DNA of 64,000 nucleotides from Nesterenkonia populi (lineage in GTDB: Bacteria > Actinomycetota > Actinomycetes > Actinomycetales > Micrococcaceae): positions 62,001 through 126,000 of the forward strand of contig NZ_VOIL01000001.1 of NCBI RefSeq assembly GCF_007994735.1. Reading direction: 5' to 3'. Shown here one piece after another: positions 54,281 through 62,277 of this stretch. A program made the translations under genes and the position numbers. The notes beneath the pieces were generated by a model. It saw only the letters and a list, made by a program, of their open reading frames with translations, did not search any database and had not been told where the DNA came from. How positions within the stretch are numbered: the first letter of the stretch is position 1; each line of letters starts with the position of its first letter.

Positions 54281-54594
54281 AGCTCTCATTATGCGTAGTT
54301 TTTCAACGGGGTTCAATAGTCCACTGCCAAACCCACCCGGAGCCGGGAGAAGGTGCGGAGGGCACCGGCGCGCTATTCAGCGCTCCGATCAGATCACGCG
54401 GTCTGTGTGTCCGAAGAGGGCGAAAGCTTGGATAGGCTCTGCGGCGCAGGCTGGGTGCGCCGTAGGGTCCGGGCTGCTCCTTCTTTTTCGGGCGTGATCT
54501 GCCGGTGATGCTCCGGCTGGCTGTTGGTGCTGCCGCACGCCGCCGGGGGCGGCGCTTGCCCTGGCGGAGCGGACTACAGCGGGTGCCGGGCCGG
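54281..54594. other. Gap between relaxase and integrase genes
   Basis: These 314 bp hold the integrase promoter region, presumably. A small inverted repeat GCGCT-ATTC-AGCGC is at 54370-54383. A Pro/Ala-rich frame at 54389-54598 (minus, GTG overlapping the relaxase stop) is not convincing as a gene. Nothing else was seen. Confidence 0.4.
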
Positions 54595-55866
54595 TCACAA
54601 GCTCATTCCTCGGTCTTGGGTCTTTTCTCTGGATTTCCGGGTCGCGGCGCGAAACTCGTCTCGTGCAGCCTGGCGGCGCTCATCCTCGGTCTGCGGGACC
54701 TTACCCGCAAGCGCCTGCATCGCCTTCTGACGGGCGTTCTGCGGCTTCGGCTGTGGGTCTATGCGGTGGGTCTTGAGTGCCTGCTGATATGCCGACAGCT
54801 GCGCTGGCTCAGTGACGTGCTCCGGCTCGGCGTCCTGCTTCGGCTGCGGCCTGCTGCGGAATGTCGGCCACTCCGCTGCGGGGCGCTGGGGGACCTGCTG
54901 CTGACGACGCCGCTCACGCTCTCGGAGATGCTCTTCAGCCACCACGGAGGCGTTCACCTCGTTCCTGTCGAGGCGACTCTCGGCGGCGGCGACCTGCTGC
55001 GCCTCGTAGCCGGGAAGCTGGTCATCCAAGATCTGTTGCCGGGCGTTGAGCACGAACCTCTCCCGGGTCTGCGCTTCGGCGAACTCCGGGGTCAACTTCG
55101 TGGCCGCTTTTCGAATCTCCCGGCCTTCGTATCTCATCGCGTAGTGCCACCCAATGCGCTCTGTTCCATCCTTGGCGGTGCGCTTGGTCTGCCGCAGCTT
55201 CACACTCTGCTCTGACAGCGTCTGGCGGTAGCTGGCGAAGTCGACTGATCGGGTGTCCCTCTGCGCGGCGGCGATCTTGTCACCGAGGGTACGTTCGAAC
55301 CCACCGACGGCGAACTCCTCACGGCGCAGCGCCCAGCCGGGGTGCTCGCGGTGAGGGTCCTTCTCCACCAGCAGACCCTCACGCTCCATCACCATGTCGT
55401 TGACGCGCTGCACACCGCGATCCCATCGCGTGTTCTGGCTCAGCGCCTTGCCAGTGAGATTGTCATGGTTGAGGACGTAGCAGTGGAAGTGAAGATGTCC
55501 GCGATCGGTATGCGGCACGATGACGTGATCGGCAGACTGCATCGCCTCCATCGTCCGCTGGGCGACCTGCGCGCCTCTGGCGACATCGGCGGTGTTCTTT
55601 GGATCGAACTCTTCTGGGCGGAATGCCTGGATGTAGAGCTGTGCTTCCTTGGTCCGCCCGTTGGCCCTGGCGAGAGCTTCGCCGCGTTCCACGAACTGCT
55701 GCACAGTGGGATTCTCCGCACCTGCCATGCGGATGAGGATTCCGTGATCTCCGGCGCGCTCCACGGCCTCGGCAGAGGGTGCTTTCACACTCTCGCCGGG
55801 ACCGTGGATGCCGTAGCCGAGCGAGTCATCGATAGACGCGCTGCCCATCGTCTTGATGGTGCTCAT
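54595..55866 (-). CDS. Relaxase (MobA/VirD2-like, MOBP/MOBQ type)
   Basis: This would nick the element at its origin of transfer and pilot the strand. The 423-residue protein has an N-terminal relaxase domain with the three-histidine metal motif in VIVPHTDRGHLHFHCYVLNH (HxD-x3-HxHxH arrangement near residue 118). A Tyr early in the chain (SLGYGIHG) is a candidate nucleophile. The second half is charged, Gln/Arg-rich and probably helical. It overlaps MobC by ATGA. No secretion genes accompany it, so it depends on a helper. Confidence 0.87.
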   Translation of the reverse strand: MSTIKTMGSASIDDSLGYGIHGPGESVKAPSAEAVERAGDHGILIRMAGAENPTVQQFVERGEALARANGRTKEAQLYIQAFRPEEFDPKNTADVARGAQVAQRTMEAMQSADHVIVPHTDRGHLHFHCYVLNHDNLTGKALSQNTRWDRGVQRVNDMVMEREGLLVEKDPHREHPGWALRREEFAVGGFERTLGDKIAAAQRDTRSVDFASYRQTLSEQSVKLRQTKRTAKDGTERIGWHYAMRYEGREIRKAATKLTPEFAEAQTRERFVLNARQQILDDQLPGYEAQQVAAAESRLDRNEVNASVVAEEHLRERERRRQQQVPQRPAAEWPTFRSRPQPKQDAEPEHVTEPAQLSAYQQALKTHRIDPQPKPQNARQKAMQALAGKVPQTEDERRQAARDEFRAATRKSREKTQDRGMSL

Positions 55867-56408
55867 ACCGCGGTCCTGTCTCCGAGGGCGGCGCGCAGAT
55901 CGTCCACCTTTTTGATGGTCTCCCCCAACAGCCGGGCGAGACTCTCTGCATCGCCTCCCCGCTTATGGCCGCGCCTCACCTCCTGATTGAGATTCTGGCC
56001 GATCCGCCGAAGCTCTTCGACGCATTCGCCGATCTGCGGATCGGGTGCCGGAACTGAGGCGGCGACTTCCAACGCAGCGACACCATCACGACGGGCATCC
56101 AGAGCATCCAGGAGAGTCTCCCGTGCCCATGCTGAGGGTTTGACCCGCAGAGCTGATGCACGACCCCGAACAGCGGTCTTCTCAGCGCGGGTGAGGCGTA
56201 CATCCAGAGACTCATCGCGGCGATCATGGTTGTGGTCGGAGGCGTCGCTTTTTGGGGCAGAAGTACTGAGGATCCTGGGGCGCGAGGTGTCTGAGTATCC
56301 TGACAGGCCAGCATGCAGACTGTCCGACAAGTCGGAAGATCGCGCTGGCCCGGCGGTCCGAGGATCCTCAGGATCCTGCGGTCCGGCGGGGGCCTCAACG
56401 CTGCTCAT
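55863..56408 (-). CDS. mobC: MobC-like mobilisation accessory protein
   Basis: The 181-residue protein starts at ATG 56408 (MSSVEAPAGPQDPEDPR) with AGGAG upstream; an Arg/Ser-rich extension to 56495 lacks support. The middle holds a ribbon-helix-helix-like segment LDVRLTRAEKTAVRGRASAL, and the C-terminus has VEELRRIGQNLNQEVRRGHK, the MobC signature. MobC proteins help the relaxase open the oriT. It is coupled to the relaxase gene (ATGA). Confidence 0.85.
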   Translation of the reverse strand: MSSVEAPAGPQDPEDPRTAGPARSSDLSDSLHAGLSGYSDTSRPRILSTSAPKSDASDHNHDRRDESLDVRLTRAEKTAVRGRASALRVKPSAWARETLLDALDARRDGVAALEVAASVPAPDPQIGECVEELRRIGQNLNQEVRRGHKRGGDAESLARLLGETIKKVDDLRAALGDRTAV

Positions 56409-56673
56409 GCCGCGCTCCTGTCTCGCGCTGAGCCTCGACCTTCGGCTGCGGCGACTGCTGCGTCGGCTGCGACCGCTTAGCCAGCTGTGTCGCAAGCCGA
56501 GTCACTGCCTCAGGCGTGGTCGCCTCCTGCTGCTCGGCAACGGCCTTGCCGAGGGCGAGATATGCCTTATCGAACGCCTCCTCCTGCTTGCACTTTTCGG
56601 CACGCTCGGCGGCCTTGATCTTGCGATTCAGCTCGTTGCGCGCTGCCTTCAACTCTGCTGCTGTCTTTGCCAT
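56395..56673 (-). CDS. Small coiled-coil protein of the mobilisation operon (92 aa)
   Basis: ATG 56673 is preceded by AAGGAG. The 92-residue product is mostly Ala/Glu/Lys/Arg (MAKTAAELKAARNELNRK, then AAERAEKCKQEEAFDKAY), with a heptad-like pattern suggesting a coiled coil, and a Gln/Pro-rich tail. It overlaps mobC by 14 bp. No family is recognised. Helping Rep or the relaxase is a guess from position only. Confidence 0.7.
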   Translation of the reverse strand: MAKTAAELKAARNELNRKIKAAERAEKCKQEEAFDKAYLALGKAVAEQQEATTPEAVTRLATQLAKRSQPTQQSPQPKVEAQRETGARHEQR

Positions 56674-56716
56674 GATCCTGCTCCTTCTGTGTCGCTGCTT
56701 TTTCCTGTCTGATGAA

Positions 56717-58405
56717 TTAATGCCCGGACTGCTGGTCCCACGGCGAGGGGATGTTGTCGAACACATTTCGCGACCGGCCAGCAGCCTTCGCCAGCTCGTC
56801 CGCATAGGCGAGGTCTTCGGCCTCCTGGCGACGCATGGCGCGCTCAACCGCGAGGTCCAAGTCTCGACCAGGAGCAGGCAGCTGCGACCAGTCAGCGGCC
56901 TCAGCGAAACCCACATCGGGGCTGGCGCCAGCCAGGCCATGGAGCAGCGCAGCAGTGGCACCTTCGGCGGTGCATTCGATCACCTCCGATGAGCCGTAGG
57001 TCAGCGACAACGTGTTGTGCTGGGCGACGCCACCGGGACCGGATGTCACCAGCCGTCGTTGATATGACTGGACCTTCCCAACCTGACTGACCAGATAACG
57101 CTGAATGTCGTCCTCGCGATAGACCTGAACGATGGACTGCAGCCGCCTGATGAACTGGTCCAGAGCTTCGTCCACCTGCCCCTTCTGCCGGGCGTAGAAG
57201 AAGAACTCCACCGGCTCGATAGTGGCGGTGATGACGATCATGCGCGGGGCCACCTCGGCCTTGTTCTTGTAGCGGGCCTTGGCCGGGCTGGCGTTGTACG
57301 GATCGAGCAGCAGAAGCCAGTCATTGGCATCCATCGCGGAGGCGCGCAGATCGTCCAGCAGAACAATCTCCTCACCCTTCCAATCGTCCATCGGGTTACC
57401 TGTGGCGACGCGGTAGACCTGCCACAGCTCCCCACGTTCAGAGGCCCGGCGGATCGCCTCGCTGATCATGCCGTTGGCGAAGCGCGTCTTACCGGCGCCA
57501 GCGTCACCGTGGATGTACGCGGCCATGATCTTGTAGTCACCGTTGCGGAGCTTCGCAGCAGCTCGGTAGGCCCGGCGCTTGGCGTAAACCTCGAAAGCCT
57601 TGTCGCAGACTTCGGGGTGCCGTTTGTAGGTCTCGTAGAGCTCATCGGTGAGAACAATCTGCGATTCTGTGAGCTCGCCGTTGAGGATCTTCTCGCGGAG
57701 GTCCTCAATGTCCTCGGCGGCCTTCTTCTTCTTGACCTGAGCGCGGCCCTTCAGCCAATCTGCCCGGCGCTCCTGATAGACCGCCGTGTAGTCCCGGCCA
57801 CGAACAGTGGCGACATCGGCAGGCTCGTACTGGAACTTGTCGTCGTACTTGATGTGGATCAGGTAGGCGAGCATGTTGTCGTAGGCATGAGCGCCGCGAC
57901 CAGGCTTCTCGACATACTGAGCCGCAACACCGATCCGCTTCGCCAGGTAGCCCAGCGGAGCCGAAGCCTTCCGATCCTTGAACTTGATCACCATATGGAT
58001 GTGGCGGGGCTTCAGCTCAGTGACAGATTCGCCGCGCGCCTCGTCCCAGACTTCGCGCTCATCACGATCGTGGATGATGCCGTAGGCCTCGCCTACGACC
58101 GTGCCCGGATGCTTGTCCTCGCCGCCGGAAGCGAAGAAATCGCCTTTATGCTCCAGCCGCTGCACGACGTAATCGGTGAGCTGCTCGGCGGTGCCGTACT
58201 CGACCAGATCGATCGCAGCCTGCCGACTCAGGCCGAGCCGGTTGCTGACAATGGTGCCGTCTTTGGCCTTGCGCTCTGCAGTGTTCGCGTCGGCCCAGTC
58301 CCAGTACTTGGGGTCGAGGTACTGCGTCACGCCGATGATCGTTGGATTCTGCTGCTTAGGCACCGAGATCACCCCCGAGACGGGCACCTTTGCCCAAGGC
58401 GGCAT
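56717..58405 (-). CDS. rep: Replication initiator with HUH endonuclease and SF3 helicase domains
   Basis: The 562-residue protein would start rolling-circle replication. The endonuclease domain has the HUH motif in LKPRHIHMVIKF (His near residues 135 and 137) and candidate nucleophile tyrosines in AHAYDNMLAYLIHIKY. The helicase domain has Walker A GDAGAGKT (about 300-307), Walker B EEIVLLDDLRAS and motif C RMIVITATIEP, the SF3 set. This order is shared with CRESS-type plasmid and viral Reps. Starts are ATG 58405, TTG 58408 or GTG 58363; the GTG has GGGGGTGATC in front and gives VPKQQNPTIIGV, so it may be the true one. Confidence 0.88.
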   Translation of the reverse strand: MPPWAKVPVSGVISVPKQQNPTIIGVTQYLDPKYWDWADANTAERKAKDGTIVSNRLGLSRQAAIDLVEYGTAEQLTDYVVQRLEHKGDFFASGGEDKHPGTVVGEAYGIIHDRDEREVWDEARGESVTELKPRHIHMVIKFKDRKASAPLGYLAKRIGVAAQYVEKPGRGAHAYDNMLAYLIHIKYDDKFQYEPADVATVRGRDYTAVYQERRADWLKGRAQVKKKKAAEDIEDLREKILNGELTESQIVLTDELYETYKRHPEVCDKAFEVYAKRRAYRAAAKLRNGDYKIMAAYIHGDAGAGKTRFANGMISEAIRRASERGELWQVYRVATGNPMDDWKGEEIVLLDDLRASAMDANDWLLLLDPYNASPAKARYKNKAEVAPRMIVITATIEPVEFFFYARQKGQVDEALDQFIRRLQSIVQVYREDDIQRYLVSQVGKVQSYQRRLVTSGPGGVAQHNTLSLTYGSSEVIECTAEGATAALLHGLAGASPDVGFAEAADWSQLPAPGRDLDLAVERAMRRQEAEDLAYADELAKAAGRSRNVFDNIPSPWDQQSGH

Positions 58406-58410
58406 CAAAT

Positions 58411-58455
58411 GTCCCGCAAAGGTCCCGCAAAAGTCCCTGCAAATGTTCCCGCGAG
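58411..58455. repeat. Iteron-like 11-bp repeats upstream of rep
   Basis: GTCCCGCAAAG (58411), GTCCCGCAAAA (58422) and GTCCCTGCAAA (58433) follow at exactly 11-bp steps; a fourth, diverged GTTCCCGCGAG begins at 58445. One repeat per helical turn next to rep is what a Rep-binding site looks like. Confidence 0.65.
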
Positions 58456-58493
58456 ATTGCGGGCCTGCGGCTCTGGGAATCTAGTGCTCGGAA

Positions 58494-58592
58494 GTGGTGG
58501 CGAAGCTTACGCTTTGCCCTGGTAAACCAGGCAAAGCGACGCCCTGCCACCACCGCGCGGGCGGGATTCGACAAGCCCATCCCGCCCGCGCG
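58494..58592. other. Candidate replication origin: nested hairpin plus GC-rich 14-bp palindrome
   Basis: Arms GTGGTGGC (58494-58501) and GCCACCAC (58546-58553) enclose a hairpin at 58511-58537 (GCTTTGCCCTGGT against ACCAGGCAAAGC, one bulge). Directly after it, a perfect 14-bp inverted repeat begins CGCGCGGGCGGGAT (58554-58567) with an 11-base loop and ends at 58592. With the iterons and rep beside it, this is the best double-strand or single-strand origin candidate. It fills the 324-bp gap between rep and the Xis-like gene; no convincing gene is seen there. Confidence 0.6.
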
Positions 58593-58729
58593 TAGAGACA
58601 GTGTGGAGTCATTTAGAGGGGTTTTTGCCAGAAAACTCTTGGAGACCCCCAGAGACCCCTGTTTGGACACCAGGAACGGACATGCAGAAGGTAGCGGGGA
58701 GACTGCTGCGGTGGTTGCGGAATCGCGCA

Positions 58730-58951
58730 TCATCGACGCACCTCCTGGGTGCGCAGATACTCGTCGAGTGAGTCCAACCGATACAAGACCTTGGAGTTGA
58801 TCTTGACGAACGGTGGACCGTCACCCTGGGAGCGCCATTTCGCCAGCGTCGCAGACTCCACGCCTAAGTAACGCGCAGCATCAATGGTGTTGACCGAGAT
58901 TGGTCGGGAATTCGCTGGGAGGCCAGCAGTAACAGACTTGATTGCGGGCAT
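58730..58951 (-). CDS. Excisionase-like / MerR-type helix-turn-helix protein
   Basis: The 73-residue protein has NTIDAARYLGVESATLAKWRSQGDGPPFVKINSK, cited in pieces as IDAARYLGVESATLAKWR and GDGPPFVKI, followed by VLYRLDSLDEYLRTQEV. That is the HTH_17 fold used by plasmid and phage excisionases and AlpA-like regulators. In this element it may direct excision or regulate rep, which lies downstream in the same direction. Confidence 0.82.
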   Translation of the reverse strand: MPAIKSVTAGLPANSRPISVNTIDAARYLGVESATLAKWRSQGDGPPFVKINSKVLYRLDSLDEYLRTQEVRR

Positions 58952-59185
58952 GACAGAGTCATCCTTCTTTTCAGAAGCGATGACTCCCTGGCTCTGAGGG
59001 GAGCTGGGACCATCTTCAGTCCCCAGGTATCAACCGACCCTTGGCGTTAATGCCCTCCCGGCACTGGCATCAGGGCCTTCCGCTGAAGCGGTGCGTGCTC
59101 TGCCAGATATTCGGTTGGCAGCAGTATGACACAGATGCCCTCAGCTGACCACCCTTGCCCTGACCGGATGAGGCGACTTCTACTT
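58952..59185. other. Gap between Xis-like and XRE genes
   Basis: No gene or strong repeat is seen in these 234 bp. Base composition is somewhat more AT-rich than the surroundings, in line with a promoter for the Xis-rep side. Confidence 0.35.
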
Positions 59186-59422
59186 CTAATCGCGGTGCCA
59201 CACCGGCGCAGTCAGCTCGTCCAGGCTCACCCCGAGCGCGCGGGACAGCTTCAGCCAAGTCTTCAGATCGCCGTAGTACTTGCCGTTAGACAGCTGCACG
59301 ATGGTCTGCCTGCCGACGCCAGAAGCCTCCGCAAGCTGCTCCAGGGTCATGCCCGCGTCCACTCGCGCCTTGCCAAGGATGTGCTTCAACTGATCGAGGT
59401 CGGGATCAGACTGAAGCGGCAT
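59186..59422 (-). CDS. XRE-family repressor-like protein
   Basis: The 78-residue protein is a single Cro/C1-type helix-turn-helix domain: LGKARVDAGMTLEQLAEASG, then VGRQTIVQLSNGKYYGDLKT and WLKLSRALGVSLDELT. It probably keeps the replication or excision genes of the element in check. It is divergent from the lipoprotein gene. Confidence 0.85.
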   Translation of the reverse strand: MPLQSDPDLDQLKHILGKARVDAGMTLEQLAEASGVGRQTIVQLSNGKYYGDLKTWLKLSRALGVSLDELTAPVWHRD

Positions 59423-59548
59423 AGTTTTCTGCTCATCCCAGGTCAGGCAGTTAACACAGCACTGGATCCAGTCCTATTTGGATAGGCTTCGGTGAAGTGA
59501 TGCTTTTCTCGCACCATTCCCGCTCCAACGAATCTCGAAAGCAGAATC

Positions 59549-60253
59549 ATGCACAAATTCACACGCAAGGGCACTGCCGTCTCCGCTGCCCTGTTGTTGG
59601 CCCTTACCGCCTGCGGTGACAACGGCGACGACGCCGACACCAGCACCGACGAGGACACCGCCACTGAAACCGAGGCCACCGACGAGGAGGCCGCCGAGGC
59701 CGGCTTTTTCGACGACGAGACTGACGAAGACGACGAAGCCCCCGAAGAGTCACCTAGCGTTGAGGACCGTATCGCTGAGTATGAAAAAACAGCCGAAGTG
59801 ATCGACGTGGAAGCCGCCGACTTCCTCGATGGCTTCATGGTTGAGGAGGGTCGCGTCGAGCCTTTCGAAATTACGGCGGACATGATCGCTGATGTCACCA
59901 CTGAGGTCGAGCAGCCGGACCTGGATTTTGACCCGCACTACATCACCGCTCACACTCACGTGACCTTCGTTGACGGTGCCTTCGAGCACCTCGATCCCGA
60001 TCTATACCAGATCTACGCCTTCACCTGTGACTACGAGGAAGAGGACCACCTCGCCGCTGTGAGCAGCCAGCTCAAGCGCATCGTCGATGACCTCAATGGC
60101 ATCCAGCTGCCTACTACTAGAGCCGAGGAGGACGAGTTCGATTGGGATGATCTGCCCGACAACTCCGAGCTCGACTACCCATTCCCCTCCAGTAACCAGT
60201 GGACCGTCTACACCGAGACCGACGCCTGCGACTCAGACCACTGGCACGACTGA
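59549..60253 (+). CDS. Acidic lipoprotein, cargo of the element
   Basis: The 234-residue protein has a signal peptide with lipobox LTAC (Cys22), a very acidic Asp/Glu/Thr-rich linker (residues about 24-75) and a compact C-terminal domain of unknown family with two possible disulfide cysteines (AFTCDYEEED, TDACDSDHWHD). It is exported and anchored outside the membrane. It is the only gene of the element on the plus strand and has its own terminator. Surface exclusion or host-fitness roles are conceivable but unsupported. Confidence 0.75.
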   Translation: MHKFTRKGTAVSAALLLALTACGDNGDDADTSTDEDTATETEATDEEAAEAGFFDDETDEDDEAPEESPSVEDRIAEYEKTAEVIDVEAADFLDGFMVEEGRVEPFEITADMIADVTTEVEQPDLDFDPHYITAHTHVTFVDGAFEHLDPDLYQIYAFTCDYEEEDHLAAVSSQLKRIVDDLNGIQLPTTRAEEDEFDWDDLPDNSELDYPFPSSNQWTVYTETDACDSDHWHD

Positions 60254-60303
60254 CCCGCAACTGAATAGCGACGACCCCTGAACTGAACAGCCATATTCAT
60301 CCG

Positions 60304-60343
60304 AACCGCCTCGTGGCCTGACGGCTGCGGGGCGGTTTCTTTT
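60304..60343 (+). terminator. Terminator of the lipoprotein gene
   Basis: AACCGCC at 60304-60310 pairs with GGCGGTT at 60331-60337, with a GC-rich loop able to pair further, followed by TCTTTT. Confidence 0.7.
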
Positions 60344-60365
60344 GTCCCACTTCCCAACTGATCAC

Positions 60366-60390
60366 ACCTACGCGGAAAACTACGCGGTAA
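60366..60390 (+). repeat. 25-bp arm-type repeat, right end of the element
   Basis: It is identical to 53006-53030 and in the same orientation, 119 bp inside attR. Each copy has two CTACGCGG units, so the element carries four possible integrase arm sites. Confidence 0.7.
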
Positions 60391-60509
60391 AGAGTCATTC
60401 TTGGCTATCTGTATCCATCTGTGGCGATGGAGTCACACGCCAGAATCCCGCTCTGATCAGGGCAAACAGTGCTCTGACATGAGACCCCGAAACATAATCG
60501 CAGATAAAC

Positions 60510-60546
60510 CGGGGATCGGGGGTTCAAATCCCCCCGCCTCCGCAGC
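60510..60546 (+). repeat. attR: 37-bp core repeat
   Basis: It is a perfect copy of 52906-52942. The bases before it (GCAGATAAAC) do not continue the tRNA, so this is the displaced original 3' end rather than a second tRNA gene. Confidence 0.95.
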
Positions 60547-60547
60547 C

Positions 60548-60584
60548 ATGGGGCCCGGAACCACTCAGCGGTTCCGGGCCCCAT
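60548..60584 (+). terminator. Strong 15-bp hairpin just after attR (old tRNA-Ser terminator)
   Basis: Arms starting ATGGGGCCCGGAACC and its exact complement enclose a 7-base loop. No T-run follows. Its place 1 bp after attR means it closed the tRNA transcript before the element came in. The inner 13 bp of each arm recur at 61090-61120. Confidence 0.65.
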
Positions 60585-60946
60585 CTGTATCCGCTGACCC
60601 CCAAACCTTTTGAGCCGGGCCCTGACCAGTCTTCACAATCCAGCCTGACACCCCCTCAGCCCCCAAGATGTTAAGCCCACGTAACGGTTGCTTATAGGGG
60701 GCTCCCAGGTGGGACCGGCGCATGGAATGCTGGTGAAGGAACGGGAGGGGGACACTTTATAGCTTCACTGCACCAAAATGCATATCACCATACAAAACTT
60801 ATAAAAACATTTACTTTAGGATTGGCATAAAAGTGTCGCGTTCCAAGGATTCCCTGTTGGCTGGACAGCATGGATGCAGGTCAACCAAGGAACTGGCACA
60901 CAAATCACCACCAGCAACAACTAGTCCTTTTCCCGAAAGGTTCAAA

Positions 60947-61063
60947 ATGGAAGCCGCCGCACTATCCTCCTGGATTTTCCTCATTTTGGCAGCGCTCGTG
61001 GTCGTTGCTCTCACAGTGGGCATATCGCTCTACTTCCTCAATAAGCGTAGACAACGAGGCTGA
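60947..61063 (+). CDS. Small single-pass membrane peptide (38 aa)
   Basis: ATG 60947 follows GAAAGG at a normal distance. The peptide has MEAAALSSW, a hydrophobic stretch of about 22 residues (IFLILAALVVVALTVGISLYF) and a basic end NKRRQRG, so it would insert with the C-terminus inside. A longer frame from 60833 reads through lower-quality sequence. The surroundings (60740-60850) are unusually AT-rich for this window. It ends 26 bp before a hairpin terminator. Size and charge fit small stress or toxin-like peptides, without proof. Confidence 0.55.
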   Translation: MEAAALSSWIFLILAALVVVALTVGISLYFLNKRRQRG

Positions 61064-61089
61064 CCATATTTGCCCGCAATAAAATAAGT

Positions 61090-61120
61090 GGGGCCCGGAA
61101 CCACCACGGTTCCGGGCCCC
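61090..61120 (+). terminator. Hairpin terminator repeating the 60548 hairpin
   Basis: GGGGCCCGGAACC and its exact complement with a 5-base loop. Both 13-base arms are the same as in the hairpin at 60548-60584, 506 bp upstream. It would end the small-peptide transcript. Confidence 0.6.
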
Positions 61121-61179
61121 CTCTGCATCTGATCAGGCCTCTTGGCCCCGGTTTTTCAGGTCACGCTAAGCTTGATCTG

Positions 61180-62277
61180 ATGCGAGAGGGACCTTCAACC
61201 GCCGCCGCGAGCGCAGGAACGGATGCGCCCGCCGGGCCGCGGATGGACTGGATGGACATGCTGCGCGGTGTGGCCGTGCTGCTGGTGGTGGTGCTCCACG
61301 CCGCCGGGATCCCCCGGGCCAACGGCGCCGGCATCGAAGCCTGGACCGAGATCAACATGTATCTGGAGCCGTTCCGGATGCCGCTGCTCATGTTCCTGTC
61401 GGGAATGCTGCTGCCCCGCTCCCTCTCCAAACCTATAGCCCAGTACCTATGGGGGAAGTTCGCGGCGATCGTGTGGCCGCTGGCGATCTGGATGGTCGGC
61501 TTCGGCTTCCTGATCTACCACGGCGGCCCAGGCGACCTCGGCTACTGGCTCAACGGCGACTATCTGTGGTTCCTCATGGCCCTGGTGCTCTGCTACGCCG
61601 CAGCCCTGGCGCTGCGCCCTGCCACGACGACGTCGTACACGTGGGCGCTGCCCGCCGCGTCCCTCCTCATCGGGTCGCTGATGCTGTTGGCCCGGCACGC
61701 TGAGGTCACCGACCTGCTGCTGATCAGCCGCACCCTCTACTACGGGGCGTTCTTCTTCCTCGGCGCGGCCGCTGTCCGGCTGGTGGACCGCTGGGTGAAG
61801 GCGCCTGCCGCCCTGGTGCTGCTGCTGGGCATCTACGCCGGCTACATGTCCCATCTGGCGGTGGATGACCCGGCACTGCGGCTGGGCTCGCTCTACGCGG
61901 CCCCCACCGCACTGGCCGGGATCGCCGTCGCCCTCTGGGCTGCGCCCCGCATCTGCCGGCGCCGGCTCCTGCCGGCACAGATGCTGCGGTTCCTGCAGTG
62001 GTGCGGCCGGAACTCGATCGTCATCTATGCGGCGCACTTCCCGGTGATCATCCTTGTCCACCGACTGATGCGTGAGCTGGACGCGGAGCCGCTGGTCTAC
62101 GTGACCGTCTGCACCCTGGCAGGCATGGCCATCACCCTGCTGATCGCCGCCGCCCGCCCGTGGACCCCCTGGCTGTATGTGGCGCCGCGGGCCGGCAGGG
62201 TCCAGGCCCGGCTGTCCCAGCGCGCCGCCGGGAAGGCCGCTGAGGCCCACCTGCCCGAACCTGCCCGGCGCGTCTGA
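61180..62277 (+). CDS. Acyltransferase-3 family membrane protein (first of a tandem pair)
   Basis: The 365-residue protein has about ten membrane segments and the family N-terminus MDWMDMLRGVAVLLVVVLHA with the conserved Arg and the catalytic-type His (VVLHAAGIP), then FRMPLLMFLSGMLLPRSL. Such enzymes acylate sugars or lipids at the membrane. The stop overlaps the next start (TGATG), and the neighbour is a clear paralogue. The acceptor is unknown. Confidence 0.87.
   Translation: MREGPSTAAASAGTDAPAGPRMDWMDMLRGVAVLLVVVLHAAGIPRANGAGIEAWTEINMYLEPFRMPLLMFLSGMLLPRSLSKPIAQYLWGKFAAIVWPLAIWMVGFGFLIYHGGPGDLGYWLNGDYLWFLMALVLCYAAALALRPATTTSYTWALPAASLLIGSLMLLARHAEVTDLLLISRTLYYGAFFFLGAAAVRLVDRWVKAPAALVLLLGIYAGYMSHLAVDDPALRLGSLYAAPTALAGIAVALWAAPRICRRRLLPAQMLRFLQWCGRNSIVIYAAHFPVIILVHRLMRELDAEPLVYVTVCTLAGMAITLLIAAARPWTPWLYVAPRAGRVQARLSQRAAGKAAEAHLPEPARRV

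Larger units (their letters stand above)
52906..60546. mobile_element. Integrative mobilisable element in tRNA-Ser, with plasmid-type Rep
   Basis: The segment lies between two perfect 37-bp direct repeats (52906-52942 and 60510-60546); the first is the 3' end of tRNA-Ser. In between are an integrase gene, relaxase, MobC, a small coiled protein, a HUH-SF3 Rep, an Xis-like and an XRE regulator and one lipoprotein gene. The unit is 7604 bp from repeat to repeat. It has no type IV secretion or DNA-pump genes, so it would need a helper to transfer. Layout is that of a replicative integrating plasmid. Confidence 0.92.

Noticed and set aside
54389..54598. 69-codon frame starting with GTG in the relaxase stop
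   Set aside because: Ala/Pro/Arg-rich, no motif and no ribosome site; not listed as a gene.
58356..58733. 125-codon minus frame overlapping the Xis-like stop by ATGA
   Set aside because: It runs through the origin-like hairpins and iterons into rep, shows no domain and has a shadow-like composition. The ATGA overlap alone is weak support.
60505..60546. Possible second tRNA-Ser
   Set aside because: Only the T-arm and 3' acceptor strand are present; it is the attR copy.
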